Assembly (NCBI RefSeq): GCF_900105045.1
Contig: NZ_LT629739.1
Span: 4,216,001 to 4,280,000 of the forward strand
Direction: 5' to 3'
Source: Brevibacterium picturae
Lineage (GTDB): Bacteria > Actinomycetota > Actinomycetes > Actinomycetales > Brevibacteriaceae
DNA length: 64,000 nucleotides
Positions 41,822 through 50,196 of the stretch are shown piece after piece. Positions within the stretch are counted from its first letter, which is position 1, and every line of letters starts with the position of its first letter. Made by a program: the position numbers and the translations under genes. Below the pieces are notes generated by a model. That model was not told the origin of the DNA, did no database searches, and worked only from the letters and a program-made list of their open reading frames with translations.

Positions 41822-43470
41822 CCGAGACCACGCCCGAAGCAAAACGTCAGCGCGAGGACACTGCGGCATTGCGCCAACAGCTCTTCAGCGCCGGGAAACG
41901 CAACGAAGCCCTGTCGAAGACCCTGCGCACAGCTCGGGACGAGCTGAACAGGATCAAGGAGGAGGCCCGTCGGCTGACGGAACCGCCCAACAACTGGGGC
42001 ACCCTCATCGCCCTCGGCGAGAACGGACTGACCGCCGATGTCATCGTCGGCGGGCGCAGAATGCGCGTCGCCGTCGGCCCCGAGGTGGATCCTGCGCAGC
42101 TGCGGGCCGGCACCGACGTGCTGCTCTCGGAGGGCCTCGTCATCATCGGGACCGGTTCCTTCGCGCCCGTCGGTTCGGTCGTCAACGTGCGCGAGTTCGT
42201 CGACGACACCCGCATCCTCGTCGGCGCACCCGGAGATGACGAGCAGGTCTACGTCCTCGGCGAGGATCTCATCGACGCCGGCCTGCGCGTCGGGGACGCC
42301 GTGGTCGTCGACACCCGCACCCACTATGCCCTCCAGGTCGTCGAGAAGCCCGAAGTCTCCTCGCTGCTGCTCGAAGAGGTCCCGGACATCACCTACTCCG
42401 ACATCGGAGGACTGGCCGATCAGATCGGCCAGATCAAGGACGCAGTGGAACTGCCCTTCGAACATCCGCAGCTCTACACCGAACACGGCCTCAAACCGCC
42501 GAAGGGAATCCTGCTCTACGGCCCTCCCGGCTGCGGCAAGACCCTGATCGCGAAGGCCGTGGCGAACTCTTTGGCCGACCGGACCGGCGCTGGGCAGTCC
42601 CGCAAGACATACTTCCTCAACATCAAGGGCCCCGAGCTGCTCGACAAATACGTCGGCGAGACCGAACGTCAGCTGCGTCTCATCTTCGCCCGGGCCAGAG
42701 AGAAGGCCTCGGCCGGATTCCCCGTCGTCGTCTTCTTCGACGAGATGGAGTCCCTGTTTCGTACCCGCGGTACGGGCAAGTCCTCGGATGTGGAGACGAC
42801 GATCGTGCCGCAGCTGCTGACCGAGATCGACGGTGTCGAGAAGCTCGACAATGTCATCGTCATCGGCGCATCGAACCGCGAGGACCTCATCGACCCCGCC
42901 ATTCTGCGTCCGGGACGCCTCGATGTGAAGATCCGCATCGAACGCCCCGATGTTGAGGCGGCTCGCGACATCTACGAGAAGTACCTCACCGCCGAACTGC
43001 CCCTGCACTCGAGTGTGCTGTCAGGGCATGAGACCCCCGCCGAGGCGGTCTCGGCTCTGATCTCGTTCTGTGTCGATCGGATGTATGCCTCGTCGCCGGA
43101 GAACGAATTCGTCGAAGTCACCTATGCCGACGGGACGAAGGAAGTCCTGCACTTCGCGGACTTCGCCTCCGGAGCCATGATCCACAACATCGTGGACCGG
43201 GCCAAGAAGAGTGCGATCAAATCGCTGCTGGAGACCGGCGAACGTGGTCTGCAGCCCAAGCACTTCGAAGAGGCCATCGCCGAGGAATTCAGCGAGCACG
43301 AAGATCTGCCCAATACGACGAACCCCGACGAATGGGCGCGGATCTCCGGTCGCAAGGGGGAGCGGGTGACTCATCTGCGCATGATGCACCTGGACACCAC
43401 CCGTGGTGCACCTGCGGTGCCGCTCGAAACGGACATCGCCGAGGTGTATCCGAACTCAGACCTCGTCTGA
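41818..43470 (+). CDS. arc: AAA ATPase ARC (Mpa homologue) lacking the proteasome-docking tail
   Basis: A 550-residue AAA protein. The N-terminal coiled coil (about residues 5-55) binds Pup in homologues. Two OB-type inter-domain regions follow (about 60-180), then the AAA module with Walker A GPPGCGKT (235-242), the pore-loop KYVGETER (278-285) and Walker B VVVFFDE (303-309). The C-terminus ends AEVYPNSDLV and lacks the GQYL-type tail with which mycobacterial Mpa docks on the 20S core. That fits the missing prcBA genes. It would unfold or remodel pupylated proteins without degrading them through a 20S core. Confidence 0.93.
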   Translation: MTETTPEAKRQREDTAALRQQLFSAGKRNEALSKTLRTARDELNRIKEEARRLTEPPNNWGTLIALGENGLTADVIVGGRRMRVAVGPEVDPAQLRAGTDVLLSEGLVIIGTGSFAPVGSVVNVREFVDDTRILVGAPGDDEQVYVLGEDLIDAGLRVGDAVVVDTRTHYALQVVEKPEVSSLLLEEVPDITYSDIGGLADQIGQIKDAVELPFEHPQLYTEHGLKPPKGILLYGPPGCGKTLIAKAVANSLADRTGAGQSRKTYFLNIKGPELLDKYVGETERQLRLIFARAREKASAGFPVVVFFDEMESLFRTRGTGKSSDVETTIVPQLLTEIDGVEKLDNVIVIGASNREDLIDPAILRPGRLDVKIRIERPDVEAARDIYEKYLTAELPLHSSVLSGHETPAEAVSALISFCVDRMYASSPENEFVEVTYADGTKEVLHFADFASGAMIHNIVDRAKKSAIKSLLETGERGLQPKHFEEAIAEEFSEHEDLPNTTNPDEWARISGRKGERVTHLRMMHLDTTRGAPAVPLETDIAEVYPNSDLV

Positions 43471-43478
43471 TGCAGTCC

Positions 43479-43507
43479 GACCAGGTCTGGTCCGATCAGA
43501 CCTGGTC
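43479..43507 (+). terminator. Hairpin after arc
   Basis: A perfect 11-bp stem (GACCAGGTCTG at 43479-43489 with CAGACCTGGTC at 43497-43507) closes a seven-base loop, 9 bp after the arc stop. It has no T-tract and lies between convergent arc and DUF3054, so it may stop both. Confidence 0.65.
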
Positions 43508-43550
43508 CGTGATACTGGCCGGCTCAGCGGCCTCTGTCACGGTCTCCGGT

Positions 43551-43955
43551 TCAGCGGCTGCGTCGACGAGCGGTGGAGCCGCCGGCCACGGCCGTGGCGA
43601 TGATCCGCCATCCGACCAAGGTGATGAGATTGAGGCTCGTGGCCACGATCATGAAACTCACCGGCACCTGACCCGGGTCGCCTCCGGCGCCGGTGATGCC
43701 GCGGATGACGAGCCCGACCAGGATGGTGACCGCCCAGACCGCGGTTCCCGTGGCCAGCGGTGCGATCGGACGATCCCAGACCGCTGCCAGCAGCCAGGCG
43801 ATACAGAGGCCGACCAGGAACGGCCACGCTGTGGTCAGAAGCCCCTGGGGATCAAAATTATGAGAATGTGTGTAATGACCGATGATGGTGAATAGGACGA
43901 CCAGAACGAGGTCGACGATCAACGCGATCGGGAGATGAGATTTCTTCGCAGCCAC
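43551..43955 (-). CDS. DUF3054 family membrane protein
   Basis: A 134-residue protein with four hydrophobic helices (LPIALIVDLVLVVLFTIIGH; WPFLVGLCIAWLLAAVW; GTAVWAVTILVGLVIRGI; VSFMIVATSLNLITLVGWRIIA). The charged GHYTHSHNFDPQG loop and a basic C-terminus complete the DUF3054 pattern. The function is unknown. It is antisense to its neighbours and separates arc from dop-pup, so those genes cannot share one mRNA without reading through it. Confidence 0.87.
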   Translation of the reverse strand: MAAKKSHLPIALIVDLVLVVLFTIIGHYTHSHNFDPQGLLTTAWPFLVGLCIAWLLAAVWDRPIAPLATGTAVWAVTILVGLVIRGITGAGGDPGQVPVSFMIVATSLNLITLVGWRIIATAVAGGSTARRRSR

Positions 43956-43987
43956 GTCCCCGAGTCTAAACGTTAGAGGGAGTTCAG

Positions 43988-45529
43988 ATGCTCAGTGTCC
44001 GCCGCGTGATGGGTTCCGAAACCGAGTTCGGACTGAGCCAACCCGGCAATCCGGGAGCGAATCCGATGCGTGACTCGGCGCGTGTCGTCGATGCCTATGC
44101 GGGGCCGCGCGGACTGAAATCCTCCCAGAACTTCTGGGACTTCGCCACCGAGTCGCCTCTGGCCGACGCACGCGGCTTCTTCATGAATGTCGCCGAGGCC
44201 GATATCTCGCAGCTGACCCACATGCCCCAGGAATCCGTCGAAGCCCAATACCTGGCCAATGTCGTCACCGAGAACGGCGCCCGCTACTACGTGGACCACG
44301 CCCACCCCGAATACTCCTCACCAGAGGTGCTGACCCCGCGCGACCTCGTCACCTACGACCGTGCTGGAGACCTGGTGGCCTTGGCCTCGGTGCGCAGCCT
44401 CGAGTCAACGGACGAACCCGTCAACCTCTACAAGAACAACACCGACTCGAAGGGGTCGTCCTACGGCACCCATGAGAACTACCTCGTCGACCGGGCGGCG
44501 GATTTCGACTCCCTCTCGGCCGCACTGATTCCGTTCTTCGCCAGCAGGCAGATCCTGTGCGGTTCCGGACGAGTCGGCATCGGCCGGGAAGGGGAGACCG
44601 CAGGATTCCAGATCTCATCGCGTGCGGACTTCTTCGAAGCCGAGGTGGGTCTGGAGACCACCCTGCGCAGACCCATCGTCAACACCCGCGACGAGCCGCA
44701 TGCCGATCCGGCCAAATATCGCCGGCTGCACGTCATCATCGGTGATGCGACCATGGCCGAACCCGCCACCCTGGTCAGGTTCGGCTCCACCTCCCTGGTC
44801 CTCGGCCTCATCGAAGCGGGCCTGGTTCCCCGACTCGAACTCGCGGATCCGCTGCAGGCGCTGTGGGACATCAGCCATGACCTGACCGTGAGCACGAAGC
44901 TGCCCATGTCCGACGGCACCATGATGACCGCGCTCGAGATCCAGAACACGTACTATTCCGCCTGCCTCGAACACGCCGGCGATGACGCGGAGACTCTTGA
45001 GGTGCTCAGCGAATGGAAGCGCCTGCTCGACGGTCTGGCCACCGACCCACGCAGCCTCGCCGACTCCATCGACTGGGTAGCCAAATGGGTGCTTCTCGAA
45101 GGCTACCGGCAGAAGGAGAACCTGGAGTGGGACCACCCGAAGCTCGCCCTCATCGACGTCCAGTACCACGACGTTCGGCCGGAGAAGGGTTTGTTCTACA
45201 AACTCGAGAAGGCGGGACGAATCCGACGTCTGACGACCGATCATGAAGTCGAACAGGCTGTGCGGTTCGCGCCCGATGGGACCCGGGCCTACCTCAGATC
45301 CCTGGCCGTGACCCGGTTCTCGGATTCACTGGTCGCCGCCAGCTGGGACTCGCTCGTCCTCAACGCCGGCGACTACGGAATCGTGCGCCTGCCGATGAGC
45401 GAACCGCTCAAAGGCAACCGCGAACTCCTGGCAGACAGGCTGGCCGATGTGCGCGACGCACAAGCACTGCTGCAGGCGCTGGGAGTCGATAGACTGACAA
45501 CGACGAACGATGAAAGAGGTGCGAAATGA
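43988..45529 (+). CDS. dop: Depupylase / Pup deamidase Dop
   Basis: A 513-residue carboxylate-amine-ligase-fold enzyme. The N-terminal MGSETEFGL motif and the VDHAHPEYSSPE block with the key aspartate (residue 103) are intact, as is the NVAEADISQLTHM Dop-loop region near 67 that distinguishes Dop from PafA. The YKNNTDSKGSSYGTHEN nucleotide block is near 147. It converts the C-terminal Gln of Pup to Glu and removes Pup from tagged proteins. It overlaps pup by 4 bp (ATGA). The start is ATG at 43988 with GAGGGAG five bases upstream. Confidence 0.95.
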   Translation: MLSVRRVMGSETEFGLSQPGNPGANPMRDSARVVDAYAGPRGLKSSQNFWDFATESPLADARGFFMNVAEADISQLTHMPQESVEAQYLANVVTENGARYYVDHAHPEYSSPEVLTPRDLVTYDRAGDLVALASVRSLESTDEPVNLYKNNTDSKGSSYGTHENYLVDRAADFDSLSAALIPFFASRQILCGSGRVGIGREGETAGFQISSRADFFEAEVGLETTLRRPIVNTRDEPHADPAKYRRLHVIIGDATMAEPATLVRFGSTSLVLGLIEAGLVPRLELADPLQALWDISHDLTVSTKLPMSDGTMMTALEIQNTYYSACLEHAGDDAETLEVLSEWKRLLDGLATDPRSLADSIDWVAKWVLLEGYRQKENLEWDHPKLALIDVQYHDVRPEKGLFYKLEKAGRIRRLTTDHEVEQAVRFAPDGTRAYLRSLAVTRFSDSLVAASWDSLVLNAGDYGIVRLPMSEPLKGNRELLADRLADVRDAQALLQALGVDRLTTTNDERGAK

Positions 45530-45717
45530 GTTCGCAGGAACAGGTTCAGAGGGATCATTCGACCGGCGGGGGAGAACCGCCTGCCGAACCACCGGAGGCC
45601 GTGCAGGGCCAGATCAACACGCAGAATGTGGATTCGATCCTTGATGAGATCGACGGAGTCCTCGAATCGAACGCAGAAGAATTCGTGCGCAACTTCGTCC
45701 AGAAAGGCGGACAATGA
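45526..45717 (+). CDS. pup: Prokaryotic ubiquitin-like protein Pup (ends in Gln)
   Basis: A 63-residue intrinsically disordered tagger. A Gln/Pro/Gly-rich N-terminus is followed by the helical DSILDEIDGVLESNAEEFVRNF segment (about residues 36-57) that binds ARC, and it ends KGGQ. The terminal Gln means Dop must deamidate it before PafA ligation. It overlaps dop by 4 bp. Its TGA stop (45715-45717) is followed, in the same frame, by ten sense codons and then the PrcA remnant. Confidence 0.96.
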   Translation: MSSQEQVQRDHSTGGGEPPAEPPEAVQGQINTQNVDSILDEIDGVLESNAEEFVRNFVQKGGQ

Positions 45718-45747
45718 GATGTCGGGGTTCTCTCCTGCATTTCTGAG

Positions 45748-46116
45748 TTGGCCGGAGTCTTCACCACCGAGTCGAAGCCCTTCGAGGTCGAACTCGTCGT
45801 CGCCGAACTCGGACTCACGGCTGAGACGGATCAGCTCTACCGCCTCAGCTACGACGGCTCCGTGATGGACGAGACCGAACATGTGGCGATCGGCGGCCAG
45901 GCCGATGCCATCACCGCGACGCTGAAGGACCTGTCCACCTCGGTCCTGCCGCTGAGTGAGGTCTTCGACCATGGGGTGCGTGCTCTGGCTGCGGCCACTT
46001 CGGGCGCGCTGGCGACCGAGGCTCTGGAAGCAGCGGTGCTCGACCGTAAAGCGAGCGGTCACCGCACATTCAAACGACTCAGTGACGCCATGATGGCTCA
46101 GCTGCGGGAGGACTGA
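45748..46116 (+). pseudogene. prcA': C-terminal remnant of proteasome alpha subunit PrcA
   Basis: A 122-residue uninterrupted frame that matches only the second half of PrcA. [19 protein letters not shown] corresponds to the PrcA stretch [33 protein letters not shown] to LYRITYDGSIADE, AIGGQADAI to VMGGTTEPI, and [10 protein letters not shown]...RTFKRLS to SLEVAVLDAN...RAFRRIT. The whole N-terminal half of PrcA, and all of PrcB, are absent. No ATG fits; TTG at 45748 is nominal, and ATGs at 45714 and 45719 are in other frames. The remnant is in phase with pup and ends overlapping pafA by one base (TGATG). Whether it is translated, perhaps to couple pafA, is unknown. Confidence 0.85.
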
Positions 46117-47519
46117 TGGCCAGGATCTACGGCCTCGAAACCGAATACGGGCTCGCCCACTCCGCCGGTGCCGGCGACCGTCGCATCGGCCCGGAGGAGA
46201 TCGCACGCTACCTGTTCCGACCGATCGTCGAATGGGGCCGTTCCTCGAACGTGTTCCTCCCCAATGGCTCCCGCCTCTACCTCGACGTCGGATCTCACCC
46301 CGAATACGCCACCGCCGAATGCGATGACCTCCGCGATCTGCTCACGCAGGACCGGGCGGGCGAGGCATTGATGATCGACCTGCTCGAGCAGGCCCAGTCG
46401 GGCATCGAAGCCGATGGACTCAGCGGCCGAATCCACATGGTCAAGAACAACACCGACGCGGCCGGGAACTCCTACGGATCCCATGAGAACTTCCTCATCC
46501 GCCGCAACCTCGACTTCAACCGTCTGACCACGGTGCTGCTGCCATTCCTCGTCTCCAGACAGCTGCTGGTGGGTGCCGGCGCCATCATTCCCGCGCAGTC
46601 CTCATTCCAGCCCGATGTCGAGGCGAGCCGCTCGGAGATGATGTTCGGCCTCTCGGCGCGTTCGGATGTGATGTGGGAGGGACTGTCCTCAGCCACGACT
46701 CGCTCACGACCGATCATCAACGCACGTGACGAACCCCACGCAGACGCGGAGAAGTACCGTCGTCTCCATGTCATCGTCGGTGATTCCTCGATGTCAACGG
46801 CCACCTCGGCGCTCAAGATCGGCTCTGCTGTGCTCATGCTCGACCTCATCGAACAGGGCGCGCGGATACCCGAACACGGTCTGCGCCACCCCGTGCGCGA
46901 CATCCGTCTCGTCGCCAGGGACCTCACCGGGGCGGTGAAGCTCGAACGCACAGATGGGACGACGATCACACCGCTGAACCTGCTCGCGGACTACCGGGAC
47001 CGGGCTCAGGTTCTCGTCGACAAGGGCGACCACAGCCTCGGCGACCATGAAATGGCCGAATACGTCATCGACCTGTGGACCCGGATGCTCGAGGCCGTCG
47101 CAGCCCAGGACTTCTCTGCGGTCGATCACGAGATCGACTGGGTGATGAAGAAGACGCTCATCGATCGAGCCATGGCCCGCGGCATCGACGACCTCACAGA
47201 TCCCCGGATCTCCCGGCTCGACATCGCCTATCACGACATCACCCCCGACACCGGTCTGTTCCCCAAGCTGGAGCGGACCGGGATGGCCAAGAACCTGGTC
47301 TCATCCGAAGCACGGGAGAAGGCGAAGGACATTCCACCGACGACCACGCGAGCCGCTATCCGAGGCGAATTCGTCCGTGCAGCACATGCCGCACGGCGTG
47401 ACTACACGGTCGACTGGGTGCATCTGCGACTCAACGACGAATCCGGCCGGGCCGTGGCGCTGAAGAACCCCTTCGAGCCCACACACCCACAGGCCGAAGC
47501 TCTCATCGCGGGCCTGTAA
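46116..47519 (+). CDS. pafA: Pup-protein ligase PafA
   Basis: A 467-residue ligase. Nucleotide/metal residues are in RIYGLETEYGL (Glu8, Glu10), the catalytic base is Asp57 in SRLYLDVGSHPEYATAEC, and the MVKNNTDAAGNSYGSHENF block follows near residue 108. It lacks the Dop-loop. It phosphorylates the C-terminal Glu of Pup and joins it to substrate lysines. The start is ATG at 46116, whose first base is the last base of the PrcA remnant's stop; translational coupling with that remnant is possible. The nearby FKBP lipoprotein gene follows after 36 bp. Confidence 0.95.
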   Translation: MARIYGLETEYGLAHSAGAGDRRIGPEEIARYLFRPIVEWGRSSNVFLPNGSRLYLDVGSHPEYATAECDDLRDLLTQDRAGEALMIDLLEQAQSGIEADGLSGRIHMVKNNTDAAGNSYGSHENFLIRRNLDFNRLTTVLLPFLVSRQLLVGAGAIIPAQSSFQPDVEASRSEMMFGLSARSDVMWEGLSSATTRSRPIINARDEPHADAEKYRRLHVIVGDSSMSTATSALKIGSAVLMLDLIEQGARIPEHGLRHPVRDIRLVARDLTGAVKLERTDGTTITPLNLLADYRDRAQVLVDKGDHSLGDHEMAEYVIDLWTRMLEAVAAQDFSAVDHEIDWVMKKTLIDRAMARGIDDLTDPRISRLDIAYHDITPDTGLFPKLERTGMAKNLVSSEAREKAKDIPPTTTRAAIRGEFVRAAHAARRDYTVDWVHLRLNDESGRAVALKNPFEPTHPQAEALIAGL

Positions 47520-47555
47520 GATCTCAGTGATCTGGTCTTGAACGAAAGGAACCAC

Positions 47556-48512
47556 GTGCGCACCAAAGTGCTCGCCGTCATCGCGGCCGCCACACTGCTG
47601 CTGTCCGCCTGCGGGCAGGGCGAGGAGGCGGAGAACACGCCGAGTGCCCCGCCTTCCGTCTCGGCCGAGGACGCGAAGTCGACCAGCCTCGACGACATCA
47701 CGGTCGAGGGCAAGGTCGGTGAGAAGCCGAAGGTCGAATTCGAGGCGCCCCTGGTCGTCGACGAGGCCGCGGAATCTGTCATCAGCGAGGGTAAGGGCGA
47801 GAAGGTCGCAGACGGTGAACAGGTCACTGCGCAGATGACCTTGGTCTCGGGCACCACCGGCGAGGTCATCGAATCGAGCTATGATTCGAAGTCACCGGCC
47901 GGGTTCCCGATGGACAAGAAGCAGATCTCCGAGGGGCTCTACAACGCACTCCTGGACACCAAGGTCGGCTCCCGCGTGCTCATGTCGCTCAACGGCAGCG
48001 CACAGCAGGGCCAGCCGGCGCAGACTCTCGTCTACGTCATCGACATCGAGAAGACCACGAAGCCGCTGACTCACGCCGAGGGCGAGAAAGTCGACCAGTC
48101 GAACAACCCCGTGACCGTCACCTGGGCCGACAACGGTGAGCCCTCGATCTCCAAGCCCAAGGGCAAGGCCCCGAAGGAACTCGAATCGTATACGACGATC
48201 GAGGGCGAAGGACCGAAGGTCAAGGAAGGTCAGAGCGTGGCCGTGCACTACTCCGGTTGGCTCTGGGACGACAATTCGAAGTACTTCGACTCCAGCTGGC
48301 AGGATGGTCGAGGACCATTCGCCGTCGACCCCGTCGGACAGGCTCAGGTCATCGACGGATGGAACGAAGGCCTGGTCGGGGCGAAGGTCGGCAGCCAGAT
48401 CGTCCTCGTCGTCCCACCCGACAAGGGATACGGAGAACAGGGCAGCCCGCCGAACATTCCCGGCGACGCCACCCTCGTGTTCGTCATCGACATCCTCTCA
48501 GCACAGGGCTGA
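47556..48512 (+). CDS. FKBP-type isomerase lipoprotein (two FKBP-like domains)
   Basis: About 318 residues. The signal peptide RTKVLAVIAAATLLLSACGQ ends in the lipobox LLSAC, so the protein is lipid-anchored outside the cell. The first FKBP-like domain (about 80-185, VADGEQVTAQMTLVSGTTGEVIESS) is degenerate. The second (about 210-318) is canonical with VAVHYSGWLWDDNSKYFDSSW, QVIDGWNEGLVGAKVGSQIVLVVPP and YGEQGSPPNIPGDATLVFVIDI. GTG at 47556 is chosen because GAAAGGA precedes it with good spacing. It assists folding of secreted proteins by prolyl isomerisation. Confidence 0.9.
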   Translation: MRTKVLAVIAAATLLLSACGQGEEAENTPSAPPSVSAEDAKSTSLDDITVEGKVGEKPKVEFEAPLVVDEAAESVISEGKGEKVADGEQVTAQMTLVSGTTGEVIESSYDSKSPAGFPMDKKQISEGLYNALLDTKVGSRVLMSLNGSAQQGQPAQTLVYVIDIEKTTKPLTHAEGEKVDQSNNPVTVTWADNGEPSISKPKGKAPKELESYTTIEGEGPKVKEGQSVAVHYSGWLWDDNSKYFDSSWQDGRGPFAVDPVGQAQVIDGWNEGLVGAKVGSQIVLVVPPDKGYGEQGSPPNIPGDATLVFVIDILSAQG

Positions 48513-48594
48513 GGGACAAACAGCCGAGGATGAGGCTCCGCCCGCCGAGGACTGGGTCCATGAACACCACAGAACCACGACCTAAGGAGACACC

Positions 48595-48969
48595 ATGAGC
48601 AAGCAGAAACCAGAAGTCGACTTCCCCGGAGCCGAGGCTCCGACCGAGCTCGTCATCGTCGATGACATCATCGGCGAGGGCGCCGAGGCGGGTCCCGGCC
48701 ACACCGTGAGTGTGAACTACGTCGGCATCGCCCACTCGACCGGTGAAGAGTTCGACGCCTCCTACAACCGCGGAACCCCGCTCGAATTCCGCCTCGGATC
48801 CGGCATGGTCATCTCCGGCTGGGACCAGGGCATCCAGGGCATGAAGGTCGGAGGCAGGCGCACCCTGCAGATCCCACCGCACCTGGCCTACGGGGATCAG
48901 GGAGCCGGCGGCGTCATCAAGCCCGGCGAGTCACTGATCTTCGTCTGCGACCTGGAGAACGTGCGCTGA
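48595..48969 (+). CDS. Cytoplasmic FKBP-type peptidyl-prolyl isomerase
   Basis: A 124-residue single-domain FKBP with no signal peptide. The core is VSVNYVGIAHSTGEEFDASYNRGTPLEFRLG, MVISGWDQGIQGMKVGGRRTLQIPPHLAYGDQGAGGVIKPGESLIFVCDL. Active-site aromatics (Tyr, Phe, Trp) are present. The start is ATG at 48595 with AAGGAGA upstream. It lies 82 bp after the lipoprotein FKBP and looks like a cytoplasmic partner copy. A weak imperfect hairpin (TCCGCAGCC/GGCTGAGGA near 48990-49015) follows. Confidence 0.93.
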   Translation: MSKQKPEVDFPGAEAPTELVIVDDIIGEGAEAGPGHTVSVNYVGIAHSTGEEFDASYNRGTPLEFRLGSGMVISGWDQGIQGMKVGGRRTLQIPPHLAYGDQGAGGVIKPGESLIFVCDLENVR

Positions 48970-49031
48970 GACTTCGATGAGACATGAGCCTCCGCAGCCA
49001 CAGGGCTGAGGAGATCTCAATTGCCGAGACT

Positions 49032-50156
49032 TCAGATCTCGGCAGCCAATCTGCCCGCCGCGGCAGCAGCGAGGAACGCTGCTGCATCGGCGGGCAGTCT
49101 GCGTCCCATCGTCGACAGTCCCACAGGGGAGGACTTGAGCCCTGCCCACAGACCGTCCAGGCCCACATCGACCTGCTCGTGCATGTGCAGCATCGGCAGC
49201 TGCGCGGCAACGACCTCGGCCACGGCGGCGGGGTCGGTGTCCATCTCACGACGGTCCGCCTCGGCGAGGGTGGAGAAGTCGGGGACCGGAATCGTCATTC
49301 CGGGGCGGGCGATCTCCGTCAGAGATGTCAGCGAATGGTGGGAGACGCCGAAGTGCCTGCCGCGCGCATCGGCATTCGACATGCGCAGCACCCCGATGGG
49401 AGTCCCACCCAGCAGTGCAGCCGCGTTGAGGTGCTCACCGGTGACGAGACCCGAAAAGCCGTATTTGGTGCCGGTGCCCAGGTTCCCCGGACCCTGAGCG
49501 ACGATGGCGATATCGGCGCCCAAGACATGTTTGGCAGCCAGCAGGCCCGTGTGGATCGTCACAGCTTCGAGATCGGCCCCCCAAGACTGGCCGGTACTGA
49601 TGGTTCCCTGGAGCCAACCCGCATCCTTGAGCCCGGCCACAGCCTGGGAGAACCTGGCGGGCAGTGCTGCACCATCGCTGAGGACATAGGCGATCCGCAG
49701 CTCGGGATCCACCATGCGGACGCCCGCGATGATCGCCGGCAGAGACGAATGCAGATCGGCGGCGAGCACCGGCATCTCATCCAAAGACTCCTCATTCGCG
49801 AGGGTTTCATGATGCTCCGACTCCTGGTCGTCGACGCCGAGGACCATCGTCTGCAGCGGGGAGTAGCGGTCCTTGACCAGATGGCCGGGCCCCTCGGGAG
49901 GGTCGGTCGGCAGCGCATCGGGCAGAGCCACCACGAGGCCGAAGCCACCGGTGCCCAAACGCTTGGCCAGAGCCGAGACGTTGACCAGGATCGTGTCGCC
50001 GAGCTGCGGATTCCCGACGACCTCGGTATAAGCGATCGCCCTGATATGGGTGATGGTCGTTCCCGGCAGCGCCTGGTCAATATCGGCCTCGACCTCTGTG
50101 TATCCTGGCCGGGTGGAACGAATCGTGGTCACGGTTCCTCTGCGCCAATGAATCAT
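49032..50156 (-). CDS. DUF3866 family protein
   Basis: A 374-residue protein that matches the actinobacterial DUF3866 pattern. It has a beta-rich N-terminus (YTEVVGNPQLGDTILVNVSALAKRLGTGGFGLVVAL), a middle LHSSLPAIIAGVRMVDPELRIAYVLSDGAALPARFS, and a C-terminal GQSWGADLEAVTIHTGLLAAKHVLGADIAIVAQGPGNLGTGTKYGFSGL. The function is unknown. No membrane segment or clear catalytic motif is visible. It is divergent from pafB with 40 bp between starts. It interrupts the pafA-pafB order that is contiguous in mycobacteria. Confidence 0.83.
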   Translation of the reverse strand: MIHWRRGTVTTIRSTRPGYTEVEADIDQALPGTTITHIRAIAYTEVVGNPQLGDTILVNVSALAKRLGTGGFGLVVALPDALPTDPPEGPGHLVKDRYSPLQTMVLGVDDQESEHHETLANEESLDEMPVLAADLHSSLPAIIAGVRMVDPELRIAYVLSDGAALPARFSQAVAGLKDAGWLQGTISTGQSWGADLEAVTIHTGLLAAKHVLGADIAIVAQGPGNLGTGTKYGFSGLVTGEHLNAAALLGGTPIGVLRMSNADARGRHFGVSHHSLTSLTEIARPGMTIPVPDFSTLAEADRREMDTDPAAVAEVVAAQLPMLHMHEQVDVGLDGLWAGLKSSPVGLSTMGRRLPADAAAFLAAAAAGRLAAEI

Positions 50157-50196
50157 GCTCCTAAGACTATCGCCCGCATTAGGTTACGGTGGAATT

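Noticed and set aside
41401..43008. A 535-codon minus-strand open frame across trmI and arc
   Set aside because: It is antisense to two confidently identified genes, has no recognisable domain and shows the Asp/Gly/Arg-rich look of a GC-rich shadow frame.
45718..46116. A complete prcB-prcA pair hidden by frameshifts
   Set aside because: Only about 400 bp lie between pup and pafA, far too little for about 1.5 kb of coding sequence, and no other frame shows PrcB or PrcA N-terminal motifs.
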